This document shows, piece by piece, positions 47,760 to 59,536 of a stretch of 64,000 bases of DNA. The notes under the pieces are model-generated. The model made no database searches. It saw nothing but the letters and a program-made list of their open reading frames with translations, and had not been told where the DNA came from. Source of the DNA: Diphasiastrum complanatum (taxonomy: Eukaryota > Streptophyta > Lycopodiopsida > Lycopodiales > Lycopodiaceae); the NCBI GenBank assembly GCA_029204225.1, contig CM055115.1, positions 10,402,726 through 10,466,725 of the forward strand. Direction: 5' to 3'. How positions within the stretch are numbered: the first letter of the stretch is position 1; each line of letters opens with the position of its first letter. Made by a program: the position numbers and the translations under genes.

Positions 47760-49077
47760 AAGCTAGCAGAACAAATCATAACCTGGAGTCATGACAAATA
47801 TGAAGGTGAAACTCCTTTGTTGGACACCAGCTTTACATCAGAAGAATCTTCGTATGCCTTGAATATTTTTTCCAATGAATCTGATATTGAAGTGTAGTAC
47901 TTTGAATGTTATGAGAATGCTGATGACGAAGAATTCTTCGATGTCTGTGACGCTGAAGCGGATATTTCATATGAAGAAATTAACGTTCAGACACGAACTC
48001 GAAAGAGTCTGACGATTAGTCTGACGAATCTGAACACGAATTTGGTAACAGGAACCAGGTTGACGACAAGAAAACATCTGTGGAGTCAACCATGTGCGAA
48101 ATTCATGGCCATACCAAGGCCAGTATGAAAGAAGGTATCATTTTACCAGATTCTACTAAACTGATTGAACTTGCACCTGGCAGATTTGTGCATGTTTCAA
48201 ATTCACTTGGAGAATCGGAGTTAGTGGAATTCACTAAACTATTGATGGAGTATCAAGATGTTTTTGCCTGGTCGCTCGACGATTTGAAGGGTATACCTAC
48301 AGAATTTGGAGAGCACCGAATTGATCTTAAGGAAGATGTTGTACCTATTCGACAGATATAGTATCGTCTCTATTCTAAGTTCCCTCTCATGGTTAAGAAC
48401 GAACTTAACAAGCACCTTAAGGCAGGTATAATCTATCTCGTCTTAAGTAGTGAATGGGTTTCACCCATTGTTGTCATCCCAAAGAAGAAGACTGGCAAAA
48501 TACGAATATGCTAGGATTTCCGCAAACTCAATGCTGCCACAAGGAAGGACCATCATCCTCTGCCTTTCATTGATTCCATCCTGGATCAGGTTGCTCTTCA
48601 AGAGCGTTACAGTTTCTGTGACGGCTTTTCTGGATATAAGGAGTGCGAAAGGAGGATCATTCAAAGACCACATTCACTATAGATTGGGGCACTTATGCCT
48701 ACAACAAAATGCCCTTTGGTCTTTGTAACGCTCCAGCGACTTTTCAGCAAATAATGATGTTAATTTTTGCTACCTTCCTGAGAACTTCTCTCGAAATATT
48801 TATTGATGATTTCTGTGTATATAGTGATATAAAGACACACCTACAGAAGCTGAAATTAACATTGCAACGGTGTCGAGATACTTGTTTATCTCTTCATCCA
48901 GAGAAATATTTTTTTGGTATGAAAGAAGGAATACTGCTTGGACACAGAATATCTAACAGAGAAATAGAAGTCGACAAAGATAAAGTTGAGCTTATAAAGA
49001 ATCTCCGGATACCAACCAATTTACGTGAACTAAGAGCTTTCTTAGGACATGTTGGCTATTACAGGAGATTTATTTAA
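47760..49077 (+). pseudogene. Ty3/gypsy G2 protease-linker and reverse transcriptase
   Basis: Acidic linker (about 47790-48060), then the pre-RT motif FAWSLDDLKGIP and EHRIDLKEDVVPIRQ (48080-48361). The RT core follows: HHPLPFIDSILDQV and FCDGFSGYK in a shifted frame near 48555-48640, then MPFGLCNAPATFQQIM and the catalytic FIDD box in LEIFIDDFCVY near 48796-48828, then ELRAFLGHVGYYRRFI. Stops at 48359-48361, about 48513 and 49075; one frameshift near 48640. Confidence 0.8.
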
Positions 49078-50912
49078 AATCATGCTTCTATTGTTGCCTC
49101 TCTTACACATCTACTGAAGAAACAAGTGGAATACTTGTGGACGAATGAACAGAAGAAAGCATTCGCAGATCTTAAGCACAGGTTGATCAATGCTCCTATT
49201 CTGAGACCACCCAACTGGGCTATTTTATTTCACAGTTATGTGGATGTTTTCGCATTTGCTATTGGCGTCTGTCTAAGCCAGAAGGACGACCAGAAGAAGG
49301 ATCATCCCATCTACTATGCGATTCGATAGCTCAGTGCATCAGAGAAAAATTATTCGACTACAGAAAGGGAAGCACTTGGCATGATTTTCACTATTAAAAA
49401 CTTTCGGCATTATCTGCTGGGATATGCATTTATTTTTCATGTGGATCATTATGCTCTTAAGTATCTTGTAAATAAACCAGATCTATTAGGACGAATTGCT
49501 CGATGGATTCTACTTCTGCAGGAATTTACTTATCAAGTAGAGCTTCGTCAAGAAAAATATTATACGAATGTTGATTATCTATCGCGACTCAGCACCGAAA
49601 AAACCAAAGACCCTATCAATGATGATTTTCTAGACGAACATTTATTCGAGATTTCATCTACAAATTCACTATATTCTGATATTATTATTTATCTTAAGGA
49701 TCAGATATATCCGAATGATTACAATTTGGAGCAAAAGACAGTTTTTCAATATAAGGTAGCACCTTATACAATTATTAACAACGTTCTATACAAGCTTGGT
49801 GCTGACCATCAACTACGAAGATGTCTCAAAACTGAAGACATTGAAAAGGTCGTTAAAGCCTTACACTCAGAAGATACCAGTGGACATTTTGCTTTGAAGA
49901 ATACAGTTAATAAGATATTGACTGTCAAGTATTGGTGGCCAACAATGTTCAAGGATGTATCAAATTTTATTCGTTCATGTGATCCATGCCAGAGATATGG
50001 TAAGCCTACAAAAGCAATGAATTGGTCATTGACACCGATCCTGCCTCTTGCACCATTCGAGAAGTGGGGGATTGAATTTGTCGGTCCAATCAAACCTGTT
50101 ACCCGGCATACGAAATGTCGTTATATTCTAGTTGCAACGGATTATGCTACCAAGAATGTTGAAGCAGAGGCGACGAAACGAAACGATGCGAAAACTGTCA
50201 CGACGTTCTTATTCAAAAGTATAATCACAAGATATGGTTGTCCACTAGAACTTGTAAGTGATCGAGGTACACATTTTTTAAATGACACTATATGGTTGAT
50301 GACAACTTATTTCCTGATCAAACACAGAAAAACTACATTGTATAATCCAAAAGCAAGCGGGTTGACAGAAAGAACTAATGGAATCTTATGTAAGATCATG
50401 ACTAAAATTACTATTGCACATCCAACAGATTGGGATCAGAAACTACCATCAGTTCTTTGGGCTTATCGCAACACACAAAAAATCACGACGAAATAGACAC
50501 CATATTTTCTTACATATGGTATGCATCCTATTTTTCCAATTGAATTTGAGGTGAAAACCTTTCGTATTCAAGCTCAACGAACAGATGCAGAATGTATAAA
50601 CGAAAGGTTGACTAATATTAAAGAACTAGCTGAAGCTTGAGAGACTTCACAAAAACTAACGGAGGAAATCCAGAAACAAAGAAAGAAGAAATATGACAGT
50701 CATATAAAAAAATGTGATCTTAAATCTGATGATCATGTGCTGATATATCACAGTCGCCATCAAAAGTTCCTTGAAAAACTCCATATGCGATGGCTTGGAC
50801 CTTATAAAGTCATAGAGGTGTTTGACAATGGTTCTGTGCAATTTCAATCAATTGAAGGTGAACTATTACCTACACGTACTAACGGGTCTAGACTGAAGAA
50901 ATACTACCTTTG
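49078..50912 (+). pseudogene. Ty3/gypsy G2 RNase H and integrase
   Basis: RNase H from 49126 to about 49600 (FHVDHYALKYLVNKPDLLGRI), integrase His-Cys region (HFALKNT ... CDPCQRYGK) and core: EKWGIEFVGP, where the first catalytic Asp is Glu; ELVSDRGTHFLN, second Asp; LTERTNGI, Glu. The frame stays open 49381-50496. After TAG at 50494-50496 and one TGA near 50638 the same frame continues to the C-terminus (MRWLGPYKVIEVF) and TGA at 50910-50912. No chromodomain. Confidence 0.8.
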
Positions 50913-51112
50913 ACAAAAAAAATTATTTTATTTTTATTTTTTCTATTTTTATTATTTTCTAGTATTTTTCTGAAATTAATCACGAATTTTCTTGTCTAAA
51001 TTTTTTTCGCGACTTTTTTTTTATTTTTTTTCTAGAAATTGAAAATGAAATGAAATGTGACACTGTGGTAAAAACCGATTAGTTGATTGGTAAGAAGGAG
51101 AATAGTCCAACA
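50913..51112 (+). other. 3' end of gypsy G2 (LTR-like start)
   Basis: T-rich stretch with no gene. From about 51047 (GACACTGTGGTAAAAACC, GAAGGAGAATAGTCCAA) it matches the G3 5' LTR/leader at 3655-3810, so this is probably the start of the G2 3' LTR, cut by the next copia fragment. Confidence 0.45.
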
Positions 51113-52240
51113 CTCTCCCTTAATCTGAATCCTTGAATGCCTTGACCTTCAAACTTAGTTCTACACATAATCTTCTGTGTGTATCCAAACTCAATACTTT
51201 GGTAAAAATATCAATTGTCATATCTTTCGTTCTACACTACTACAATCTGACCTCTTTGTTGAGAACTTTGCTTCTGTTCAATGTGCTTGAGATATAGGTT
51301 GGCTGATAAAGCGATGGCACTTTGATTATCACAAAATAATGTCGTTGGAGCATATTGATTCAGACCGATATCTGAAAATAAGTTTCTCAACCAAATTGCT
51401 TCCTTTGTAGCTCGAGAGGCTGCGATATACTTTGATTCAGTGGAAGATAGAGCTATCGAAGATTACTTGCAACTGTTCTAGGAAATTGGACCATTGTTGA
51501 GGAAGAATGTAAATCTAAAAGTAGATTTACGAGTGTCTACATCTCCTGCCCAACTTGCATCCGTGTAACCACTGAGGAAATTGAGTTTGTCATTGCTGAC
51601 TGCTCCATAACAAATGCAAAAGTTCATAGTAGCTCGAAGATATCTCATGACTCTGGTGAGAGCCTTCCAATGTGTTACACTAGGATTAGTCATAAACTGA
51701 CTGAGAGAGCTGACTGCAAAAGCAATGTCTGGCCTAGTACAGATCATGGCATACATAAGAAATCCTATAATAGAATGGTAAGGATACTCACACATCTGCT
51801 ACTTCTCTTGAATGCAGTACATCCAAAAACTTGTAAGTTTGATAAAGAAGGTTTGGTACCTACCCAAATTTTGAATGATGTTTTGTTTGAGAAGCCTTTA
51901 GTAGGACATTTGTTTTGAATATAGGTTGCTATTGAAACAGCTTCTGCCCAGAAGCAATTCGGAAGAGTCTCATGTGATAACATGCACTTTGTTGATTCAA
52001 CTAAGGTTTTGTTCTTTCTCTCATCAAGACCATTTGGCTGAGGTGAATAGGAGGTAATATATTGTTGCTCAATGCCGTTGTTGAGGCAGTACTCCTTGAA
52101 TTCATTGGAGATGTATTCTCTCCCATTATCTGACCTCAGTGCTTTGATTCGTTTGCTAGTTTGATTCTCAGCATGCTCTTTGAATTGTCTGAATTTGATG
52201 AAAGCCTCTGACTTCTGTTTAATAAAATAAACAACTTTCC
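51113..52240 (-). pseudogene. Ty1/copia fragment with internal deletion
   Basis: Two blocks on the - strand. 51800-52235 is integrase: IKALRSDNGREYISNEF (Asp) and SPQPNGLDERKNKTLVEST (Glu), then WAEAVSIATYIQNKCPT. 51478-51795 is RNase H: DIAFAVSSLSQFM, WKALTRVMRYLR, SGYTDASWAGDVDTRKS. Reverse transcriptase between them is deleted. RNase H continues to about 51300 in decayed form. It abuts the G1-type gypsy at 52236. Confidence 0.75.
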
Positions 52241-53113
52241 TTAAAAGAGGAGAGTAGTAGCTGGGAAGATGAGCAGTTGAAAGAACTTTCGAAAATAGAC
52301 ACAAAACTGATTCCTGAATGGTATAGCAATCTAGACCGTTATTTGTCCACATTAGAAATTCCCACTACCTACACCTCTCAAGAGAGAAGGAAACTCAGAT
52401 TACAAGCACTGAAATTCTCTCTGATAGCGGGGGTTTTGTATAGAAAAGGAGTGGATGGGATCCATCGCCGATGTGTGACTCAAGATGAGGTTGTATTCAT
52501 CCTAGAAGAGTGTCATGATTCTGCATGTGGTGGGCATTTTGCTGGCCGATTGACAGGACAAAAAATATTAAGAGTTGGATACTAGTGACCAACATTGTTT
52601 AGGGACTCTCATGATTATGTGAAACATTGTGATATTTTTCAAAGGACAAACCCCCCAGAAGATAGAGCAAGATCCCTAGTCCCTATACAAGCATGCTTGC
52701 CATTTGAGAAGTGGGGAATAGATTTTGTGGGGCCCTTCCACCCAGCTTCCTCCTCACGAAAAAGCTACATCATAGTAGCTACAGCCTACTTTACCAAATG
52801 GGCTGAAGCAAGAGTTGTAGCCAAAGACAATGCCAAAGAAATAGCCTGGTTTATTTTAGAACAGTTTATAGGGAGCTTTGGATCCCCTAAAGACTTAGTG
52901 TCAGACCTAGGAACCCTTTTTCTGAAAAAGACAATAGAAAACCTCATCGAACAACTGAGTATTAAACACAAGAAGAGCATTCCATATCATCCTCAAGCCA
53001 AGGGACAGGCTGAGAGTACTAAAAACAGTTGATAGGAGTCATCAAGAAGACTGTTTCTGAAACCTAGAAATATTGGGATAAGAAATTGTACTCAGCATTG
53101 TGGGCCTATAACA
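52236..53113 (+). pseudogene. G1-type gypsy copy 2: RNase H end and integrase 5' part
   Basis: Inverse copy of 15860-15000. RNase H/linker at 52277-52585 ends at TAG after KILRVGY. Integrase at 52595-53032 has EKWGIDFVGPF (first Asp), DLVSDLGTLFL (second Asp) and GQAEST (Glu). Its last codons before the copia insertion are LWAYN at 53098-53112. The upstream gag-RT part is missing. Confidence 0.75.
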
Positions 53114-53766
53114 TGTGAAAAATTGTCAACTAGTAGTATTTTCCTAACTTGAGATTTTGTAGGCCTATGGCCAAATAAAAGTTAGAGATAGGTTCATACA
53201 TGTATGTAGAGGCCCAAAGTATGTGTACACTACTTTTGAGGTCACATTAATTAGAGGAGGTCGAGTGTGGAGCTCTTCTATTGGCTCATAATTTGGTGCA
53301 TTCCTATTTGACCAAATTTCTAGGTAGATGGGTGAATCCTATTGGACCCCAATTTTAGCCTATCATAAGACAAGTGGCCAAGAGGCACTATGGCTGCTAT
53401 AAATAGCCATCTCCACGAGTATGTACACATCTCATTTTCATTCTATTGAATGAATGTTATGCTCTTTGAAGATCCATCTTCTTCTCTCTCACTTTTTTGT
53501 TCATATCTTGCATTCTAGCCACTAGAATTGTGATTTCTTTGTTGCTATGGCTTCACACGTGTGAAATGCAGGTTGTAGGCTCTGAAGTACGGACAGGGAC
53601 AGCAAGTTTCTGTTTGTGGAAGCTTATGATCAGATCTTGATGTTTAGTTGATGTTTAGTATGCTTAACATCACAATTTCTATCATTTTTTCAATCTAGAT
53701 GTGCATAACTTCCATGGCCAAGATCTTTATGAAACTTTAGCATCTTTTGGATCTGAGTTTTTCACA
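53114..53766 (+). mobile_element. Copia 5' LTR
   Basis: TGTGAAAAATTG ... TTTTTCACA. A TATA box TATAAATAG lies at 53398-53406, so U3 would be about 310 bp. It contains CACACGTGTG near 53552. Confidence 0.95.
53398..53406 (+). promoter_or_regulatory. TATA box of the copia LTR
   Basis: TATAAATAG, with the same sequence at 58606-58614 in the 3' LTR. Likely drives the genomic RNA. Confidence 0.7.
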
Positions 53767-53778
53767 TGGTATCAGAGC
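53767..53778 (+). other. Primer-binding site of the copia
   Basis: TGGTATCAGAGC directly after the LTR, complementary to the initiator tRNA-Met 3' end. Confidence 0.9.
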
Positions 53779-54375
53779 ATTAGGCGGCCAAATGTGCAGG
53801 TTTTGCCAGATTTAGAAGAGATTTGTGGGCGAGTTTGCTTTTGTAGCATTCCAATCAAGTTTCTAGCTAAAAATCTTGTTGATTTATGTGTAGAAATTGG
53901 ATCTTTGTGATCAAAACATCATTTGTATGCATTTCAATTGAAGTAGGGCGAATTCCCTCTGTACTTATCAGAATAAGGAGACAAAATTTGTTTTGGAAAG
54001 AGGGAGATGCAAGATCCAACAAGATCCTATTAGTTTTCCATTCTAGCATATAGTTTTTTGATTCAATTTCTTGCTTCTTCATGTCAAAAACTTCAAAATT
54101 GATGTAACCCTCTGATTTTCAGTTTGCTGAATGATTCAAGAGTGTATTTCAATCTTAGGAGTGAGGGAAAAGCAAGTATATTGAGGTTTGGTCTTGGTTT
54201 GATCAAGAAATCATAAAACTAGTGGCTAAAATTGAGGAAAAAGTGAGGAAAAGAGAGAAAAAGTAAGGTTTTAGGTTCCAAATCTTTGTGATTTCTTCTT
54301 GTGTTTCATTTGTTGATTCAAGAGAGTGCTTAGTGCATTGGAACAGGTCAAAGATCAGAGATCAATCATTGCAAC
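53779..54375 (+). other. Untranslated leader of the copia
   Basis: About 600 bp between primer-binding site and polyprotein start, with short ORFs only. No gene. Confidence 0.7.
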
Positions 54376-57300
54376 ATGGCTACAAATGGAGGCTACATGT
54401 TGGAAAGCAATGATAGGCTTACCTCCCTCAACTATTCTACTTGGAAAGTAAGGATGGAGTCTTTGCTTGAGATGAATGAGTTGATGGATATTGTTGTAGG
54501 TGTGGAGGAGAGACCTTTGGCACCTCAAGAACAATTGAGGTATGACAAGAGGGCAAAGAAAGCCCTTCACATGATCAAGATGAATGTGACAAATGAGCTT
54601 ATCAAAGAGGTTGGTAAGTGCACATCATCTAGTGAAGCTTGGGAAGCCTTGAAGAAGGTTTATGAATCCAAGTCTACTTCTAGAGTGTTGACTTTAAGAA
54701 GGCAAATCTTTTCTTGTATGCAAAAGAAGAGTGAGAGTGGACATGCTTTTGTTTTGAGAGTTAAAGCATTGAATGATGAGTTAGCATGCATTAATGATGG
54801 CATAAATAATGAGGAGCTTGTTCAAGTGATTCTCAATGGCTTGTTGGATGATCATGCTAATCTTGTTCAAAGTTATGCTATCCAAAAATGTTTACCAAGT
54901 GTTGGAGACTTGCAAGAGGTCTTGTTGGCTGAAGAATTCAGGTTGCAAGCAAGAGTGGGAGCATCTTCTACATCTCAAGGAGGAGAAGAGGAGGCAATGT
55001 TCTCTAAAGGCAAGTTCAAGGGCAAAGGTAAAAGCAATTGGTCTAAAGGGCAAGACCAAGGTGAGCACTCTACTTTTGGCAAAAAGAAGGATAGATCTAA
55101 GCTAAAATGTTTCTATTGTGGAGTCAAAGGGCATTTTGCTAGTGATTGTTTTAAGAAAAAGAGGGATCAAGGGGAAAAGCAAACCAATCTAACTATTGAT
55201 GAGGGTGGGGATGAGCTTCTTTCAAATGATGCTTTTGTTATGTCATCTTGCTTGTTGGCTAATCATGGAGACATTGATCCTTGGTGGATTGATAGTGGAG
55301 CCACTTCTCATATGACATATCATAAAGAGTATTTTTCATCTTTAATGGCATTTGATGGTGATAGGAAGGTAATCTATACCGCAAATGATGGTGAGTGTAC
55401 AATCAAGGGGATTGGCACAATTCCTATTTCACTTTCTACAAATAGGAATATAGAATTGAAAGATGTTTTGCTCATTCCATCCATTACCAAGAACTTACTT
55501 AGTGTAAGCCAAATGCTTGACAAAGGATTCAAAGTTGAGTTTGATGGTGATGCTTGCTTGATCAAAAAGGGGTGTAGTATCATTGCAAAAGGGAAAAGGC
55601 AAGGGAAATTGTTCAAGCTTGATGCATGTGTTGTTGCTAACCAAGTTGGATGCATGGCAAATGAACAAATGTCAATTCAAGAGGTATGGCATAAAAGGAT
55701 GGGACATCTCAACTACAAGGCCTTGGAGGTAATAGCCAAAAAGGAGGTAGTAAGGGGACTTCCCAAGTCTCTTACTTGCTTGAATCATGTTTGTGAAGAA
55801 TGTGCTTTGTCTAAATCACATAGATTGCCATATACTAGATCTATATCTAGATCTAAGATGCCTTTTTCTCTCTTGCATTCGGATATTCATGGTGTTACTA
55901 CAATTAGCAATGGAGGTGCTAAGATGTATGTAACTTTCATTGATGATTTTAGTAGATTTTGTTGGGTTTATCTACTAAAGAGCAAGGATGAGGTGTTTGA
56001 TGTGTTTGTCAAGTTCAAAGTTGCTATTGAGACTCAATTTACAACCAAAATCAAATGCTTGAGGAGCGACAATGGTGGTGAATACATTTCTAACAAATTC
56101 AAAGCCTTTTGCGATGAGCATGGGATCAAGAGGGAGTACACATGTCCAAGAACACCACAACAAAATGGAGTGGCCGAGAGGAAGAATAGAACCTTGTGTG
56201 AGAGTGCAAAGGCAATGAGATTGAATGCTAATCTTCCTAAACCTTTTTGGAGTGATGCTTTGTTGTGTGCAAATTTCCTATGCAATAGATGGCCAAGTGT
56301 TGTATTGGAAGGAAAAACCCCTTTTGAAGCTTTGTTTGGTATGAAGCCTAATGTCAAGTTTCTAAGAACTTTTGGATGCATTTGCTACTTCAACATTACT
56401 CTTGATGATAGAACTAAGGAGGATCCATCTTCAAGAAAGGGCATTTTTGTTGGTTATAGTGAAGTAAGCAAAGCATATAGGATTTATGTTCCTTCAATCA
56501 AGAAAGTGTTCACAAGTAGGGATGTCATTTTTGATGAAAGTAACATTCCAAAAGTTGTTTCAAGTGATGATGGTGTTGTTGCAACTAATGTGCTTGATGA
56601 CAATGGAGTTGATGACACATTGGATGTGGATGTTGAAGAAGCCTCTTCAAGTCAAATTCCAAGGAGAACTCCAAGGCATAAAGTGAAACCCTCAAGGCTC
56701 ACTTATGATGGCAAAGGTAAGCAAGTGGTGGATGGATCCAACTATGCTTTCCTAACTTCTTTTGATGTACCTTCATGTGTAGATGAAGCAAGGCAAAAAG
56801 AGGAATGGATCCAAGCAATGGATCTTGAGTTTGAAGCACTTATGAAGAACAACACATGGAGATTGGTGGAGCTTCCAAAGGGCAAAAGTGCAATTGGATG
56901 CAAATGGATCTTCAAGGTAAAGACAAATCAAGATGGATCTATCAACAAGTTCAAGGCAAGGTTGGTGGCTAAAGGTTATGCTCAAGAGCATGGCATTGAC
57001 TATGAGGAAACCTTTGCACCCGTGGCAAAGATGGTGAGCATAAGAGTAATCATTTCCCTTGCAACTCTTTATGGATGGGATCTTTGGCAATTAGACATTT
57101 CTAATGCTTTCTTGAATGGAGATCTTGAAGAGGAAGTCTACATGGAGCAACCCGAGAGCTATGTTTCTCATAGCAAGCCTAATCATGTGTGTTTTCTACA
57201 AAAAAGTTTGTATGGTCTTAAGCAAGCACCAAGGAGTTGGTATGCTAGGCTTAACTCTTTTCTACTTTCTCAAAACTTCACTATGAGTGAGTATGATCAT

Positions 57301-58326
57301 TCACTTTACTTTAGAATTAGTGCTAATGATGTTACAATCCTTCTAATTTATGTGGATGACATTATTTTAAGTGGAGGGAACAAGGAAGATATAGAAGATA
57401 TCAAGAAAGCACTAAAAAAGGAATTTGAAGTGCATGATCTTGGTCTTTTGAGCTATATCTTAGGAATAGAAGTAATTAGAACTTCTCAAATCACTTTTAT
57501 TTCACAAGAGAAGTATGCTATTTCTATTCTCAATAGATTTCATATGGTAGATGCAAATCCTATTGATACACCTATGGAATCACATGTAAAGCTAACTATA
57601 AGAGGTAATGAAAGATCCTTCGAGGACATTACTCTCTATAGGAAGCTAATAGGTTCTCTTATATATCTAACCATCACAAGACCTGATTTATCTTATTGTG
57701 TTGGTAGATTAAGCCAATTCATGCAAGATCCTAGCATAGAACATTGGAAACTAGGAAAGAGGATCTTGAGATACATCTCGGGAACAAAAGATTTTGGCAT
57801 TGTTTATAGAGGCTCATCACCTAACTTATTTGGTTTTTCAGATTCAGATTTTGCAGGAGACCTTATGGATAGAAAATCCATAAATGCACATGCTATTTTC
57901 ATAGGTGATGGAGCTATCTCATGGATGTCGAAGAAACAAGCAACTATATCACTTTCTTCTAGTGAGGCCGAGTACAAAGCTTTGACATCATGCACAAAGG
58001 AGATGGTGTGGATCAAGAGGATGATTATGGAGCTTCAATTGCTGGATTTTTCAGAGAGTCCAATCATCTTTTGTGACAACCTTTCAGCCCAAAGTCTAGC
58101 AAGCAATCTGGTTTTCCATGCAAGGAGCAAACATATCGAGGTGGCTTACCATTTTGTGAGAGAACAAGTGTTGGCAAAAGAGATCAAGCTTGAACATGTC
58201 CCATCAAAGGAATGTGTGGCTGATATCTTTACCAAAGCATTGGGAAAGGACTTATTTTTCAAGCATAGAACAAGTCTTGGTGTACTTTCTAAATCTATGC
58301 TAAAACTAGTTGAAGAGGGAGTGTGA
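54376..58326 (+). CDS. Ty1/copia Gag-Pol polyprotein, 1316 residues
   Basis: A single uninterrupted frame from ATG at 54376. Gag comes first, with the nucleocapsid knuckle C245-x2-C248-x4-H253-x4-C258. Protease active site D306-S-G-A follows, in WWIDSGATSHM. The integrase zinc region starts at WHKRMGHLNY (about 438-447), and its core has D503, D565 and E601 (D565 and E601 separated by 35). Reverse transcriptase starts at NTWRLVELPKGK, with motif GLKQAPRSWY and catalytic Y992-V-D-D995. RNase H has D1156/D1158 (FSDSDFAG) and E1197/E1199 (SSSEAEYKAL). Length is usual for plant copia. The TGA stop (58324-58326) lies two bases inside the 3' LTR. All catalytic residues are present, so the protein is probably active, made as one chain and cut by its own protease. 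Confidence 0.95.
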   Translation: MATNGGYMLESNDRLTSLNYSTWKVRMESLLEMNELMDIVVGVEERPLAPQEQLRYDKRAKKALHMIKMNVTNELIKEVGKCTSSSEAWEALKKVYESKSTSRVLTLRRQIFSCMQKKSESGHAFVLRVKALNDELACINDGINNEELVQVILNGLLDDHANLVQSYAIQKCLPSVGDLQEVLLAEEFRLQARVGASSTSQGGEEEAMFSKGKFKGKGKSNWSKGQDQGEHSTFGKKKDRSKLKCFYCGVKGHFASDCFKKKRDQGEKQTNLTIDEGGDELLSNDAFVMSSCLLANHGDIDPWWIDSGATSHMTYHKEYFSSLMAFDGDRKVIYTANDGECTIKGIGTIPISLSTNRNIELKDVLLIPSITKNLLSVSQMLDKGFKVEFDGDACLIKKGCSIIAKGKRQGKLFKLDACVVANQVGCMANEQMSIQEVWHKRMGHLNYKALEVIAKKEVVRGLPKSLTCLNHVCEECALSKSHRLPYTRSISRSKMPFSLLHSDIHGVTTISNGGAKMYVTFIDDFSRFCWVYLLKSKDEVFDVFVKFKVAIETQFTTKIKCLRSDNGGEYISNKFKAFCDEHGIKREYTCPRTPQQNGVAERKNRTLCESAKAMRLNANLPKPFWSDALLCANFLCNRWPSVVLEGKTPFEALFGMKPNVKFLRTFGCICYFNITLDDRTKEDPSSRKGIFVGYSEVSKAYRIYVPSIKKVFTSRDVIFDESNIPKVVSSDDGVVATNVLDDNGVDDTLDVDVEEASSSQIPRRTPRHKVKPSRLTYDGKGKQVVDGSNYAFLTSFDVPSCVDEARQKEEWIQAMDLEFEALMKNNTWRLVELPKGKSAIGCKWIFKVKTNQDGSINKFKARLVAKGYAQEHGIDYEETFAPVAKMVSIRVIISLATLYGWDLWQLDISNAFLNGDLEEEVYMEQPESYVSHSKPNHVCFLQKSLYGLKQAPRSWYARLNSFLLSQNFTMSEYDHSLYFRISANDVTILLIYVDDIILSGGNKEDIEDIKKALKKEFEVHDLGLLSYILGIEVIRTSQITFISQEKYAISILNRFHMVDANPIDTPMESHVKLTIRGNERSFEDITLYRKLIGSLIYLTITRPDLSYCVGRLSQFMQDPSIEHWKLGKRILRYISGTKDFGIVYRGSSPNLFGFSDSDFAGDLMDRKSINAHAIFIGDGAISWMSKKQATISLSSSEAEYKALTSCTKEMVWIKRMIMELQLLDFSESPIIFCDNLSAQSLASNLVFHARSKHIEVAYHFVREQVLAKEIKLEHVPSKECVADIFTKALGKDLFFKHRTSLGVLSKSMLKLVEEGV
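58312..58321 (+). other. Polypurine tract of the copia
   Basis: GAAGAGGGAG directly upstream of the 3' LTR, inside the last polyprotein codons. Primes second-strand synthesis in this class of element. Confidence 0.7.
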
Positions 58327-58974
58327 AAAATTGTCAACTAGTAGTATTTTCCTAACTTGAGATTTTGTAGGCCTATGGCCAAATAAAAGTTAGAGATAGG
58401 TTCATACATGTATGTAGAGGCCCAAAGTATGTGTACACTACTTTTGAGGTCACATTAATTAGAGGAGGTCGAGTGTGGAGCTCTTCTATTGGCTCATAAT
58501 TTGGTGCATTCCTATTTGACCAAATTTCTAGGTAGATGGGTGAATCCTATTGGACCCCAATTTTAGCCTATCATAAGACAAGTGGCCAAGAGGCACTATG
58601 GCTGCTATAAATAGCCATCTCCACGAGTATGTACACATCTCATTTTCATTCTATTGAATGAATGTTATGCTCTTTGAAGATCCATCTTCTTCTCTCTCAC
58701 TTTTTTGTTCATATCTTGCATTCTAGCCACTAGAATTGTGATTTCTTTGTTGCTATGGCTTCACACGTGTGAAATGCAGGTTGTAGGCTCTGAAGTACGG
58801 ACAGGGACAGCAAGTTTCTGTTTGTGGAAGCTTATGATCAGATCTTGATGTTTAGTTGATGTTTAGTATGCTTAACATCACAATTTCTATCATTTTTTCA
58901 ATCTAGATGTGCATAACTTCCATGGCCAAGATCTTTATGAAACTTTAGCATCTTTTGGATCTGAGTTTTTCACA
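58322..58974 (+). mobile_element. Copia 3' LTR
   Basis: Same 653 bp as 53114-53766, followed by the target duplication TAACA. Confidence 0.95.
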
Positions 58975-59428
58975 TAACACATCTTTTAAAACTAGTACAA
59001 AGCATACACCATTCTTTCTGGTCTATGGACAAGAATGTGTCTTACCCATAGAAATAGAACTGCTGATGCTAAGATTTGCCATGACACACGATTTAGGTAT
59101 AAAAGAATCTATGCAGCAACGTATTGAGACATTACAAGAGTTAGATGAGGAAAGATTGGCTTCCCTAGTCCATCAAGAGACATTCAAGAAATGTATGAAA
59201 CTGATCCATGACCGAAAGATAAAAGGATATTCCTTCATTCTAAACCAACTAGTGCTCTTTCGAGATCCTCATCATGACCTTAATTCCCAAAAGTTGACTT
59301 TTAGATGGAGCGGACCCTACATCATGAAGAAACTTTATGAGAACAAAACAGTGAAGCTGGTGGATTTGCAGGGTGAGGTGTTTAAGCACCAAACCAACAT
59401 CGATAAAATCAAACCATACTATATTTGA
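58975..59428 (+). pseudogene. G1-type gypsy copy 2: integrase C-terminus
   Basis: Continues the integrase interrupted at 53113 (TSFKTSTKHTPFFLVYGQE, FRWSGPYIMKKL) to the stop at 59426-59428. Almost identical to 14544-15000 (- strand). Apparent codons before 58980 come from the copia LTR and are not part of it. Confidence 0.8.
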
Positions 59429-59536
59429 GAAGGGCGAGTGCCTTACATGTAGAGTATATAATATTGTTGTATTTTACTTTCAAGTTTGAGAAAAATAAAA
59501 AGAAGAAAAAATATATAATAGGAAGAGCGAGAGGAA

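Larger units (their letters stand above)
53114..58974 (+). mobile_element. Complete young Ty1/copia retrotransposon (5861 bp)
   Basis: Two 653-bp LTRs that look identical by eye, a primer-binding site, an intact polyprotein, a polypurine tract, and the perfect target duplication TAACA (53109-53113 and 58975-58979). It sits inside the integrase of the G1-type gypsy. Everything needed for movement is present, and LTR identity implies a recent insertion. Confidence 0.95.

Noticed and set aside
58955-59428. ORF starting in the copia LTR
   Set aside because: The first codons are LTR; the integrase part begins at 58975 and belongs to the interrupted gypsy.
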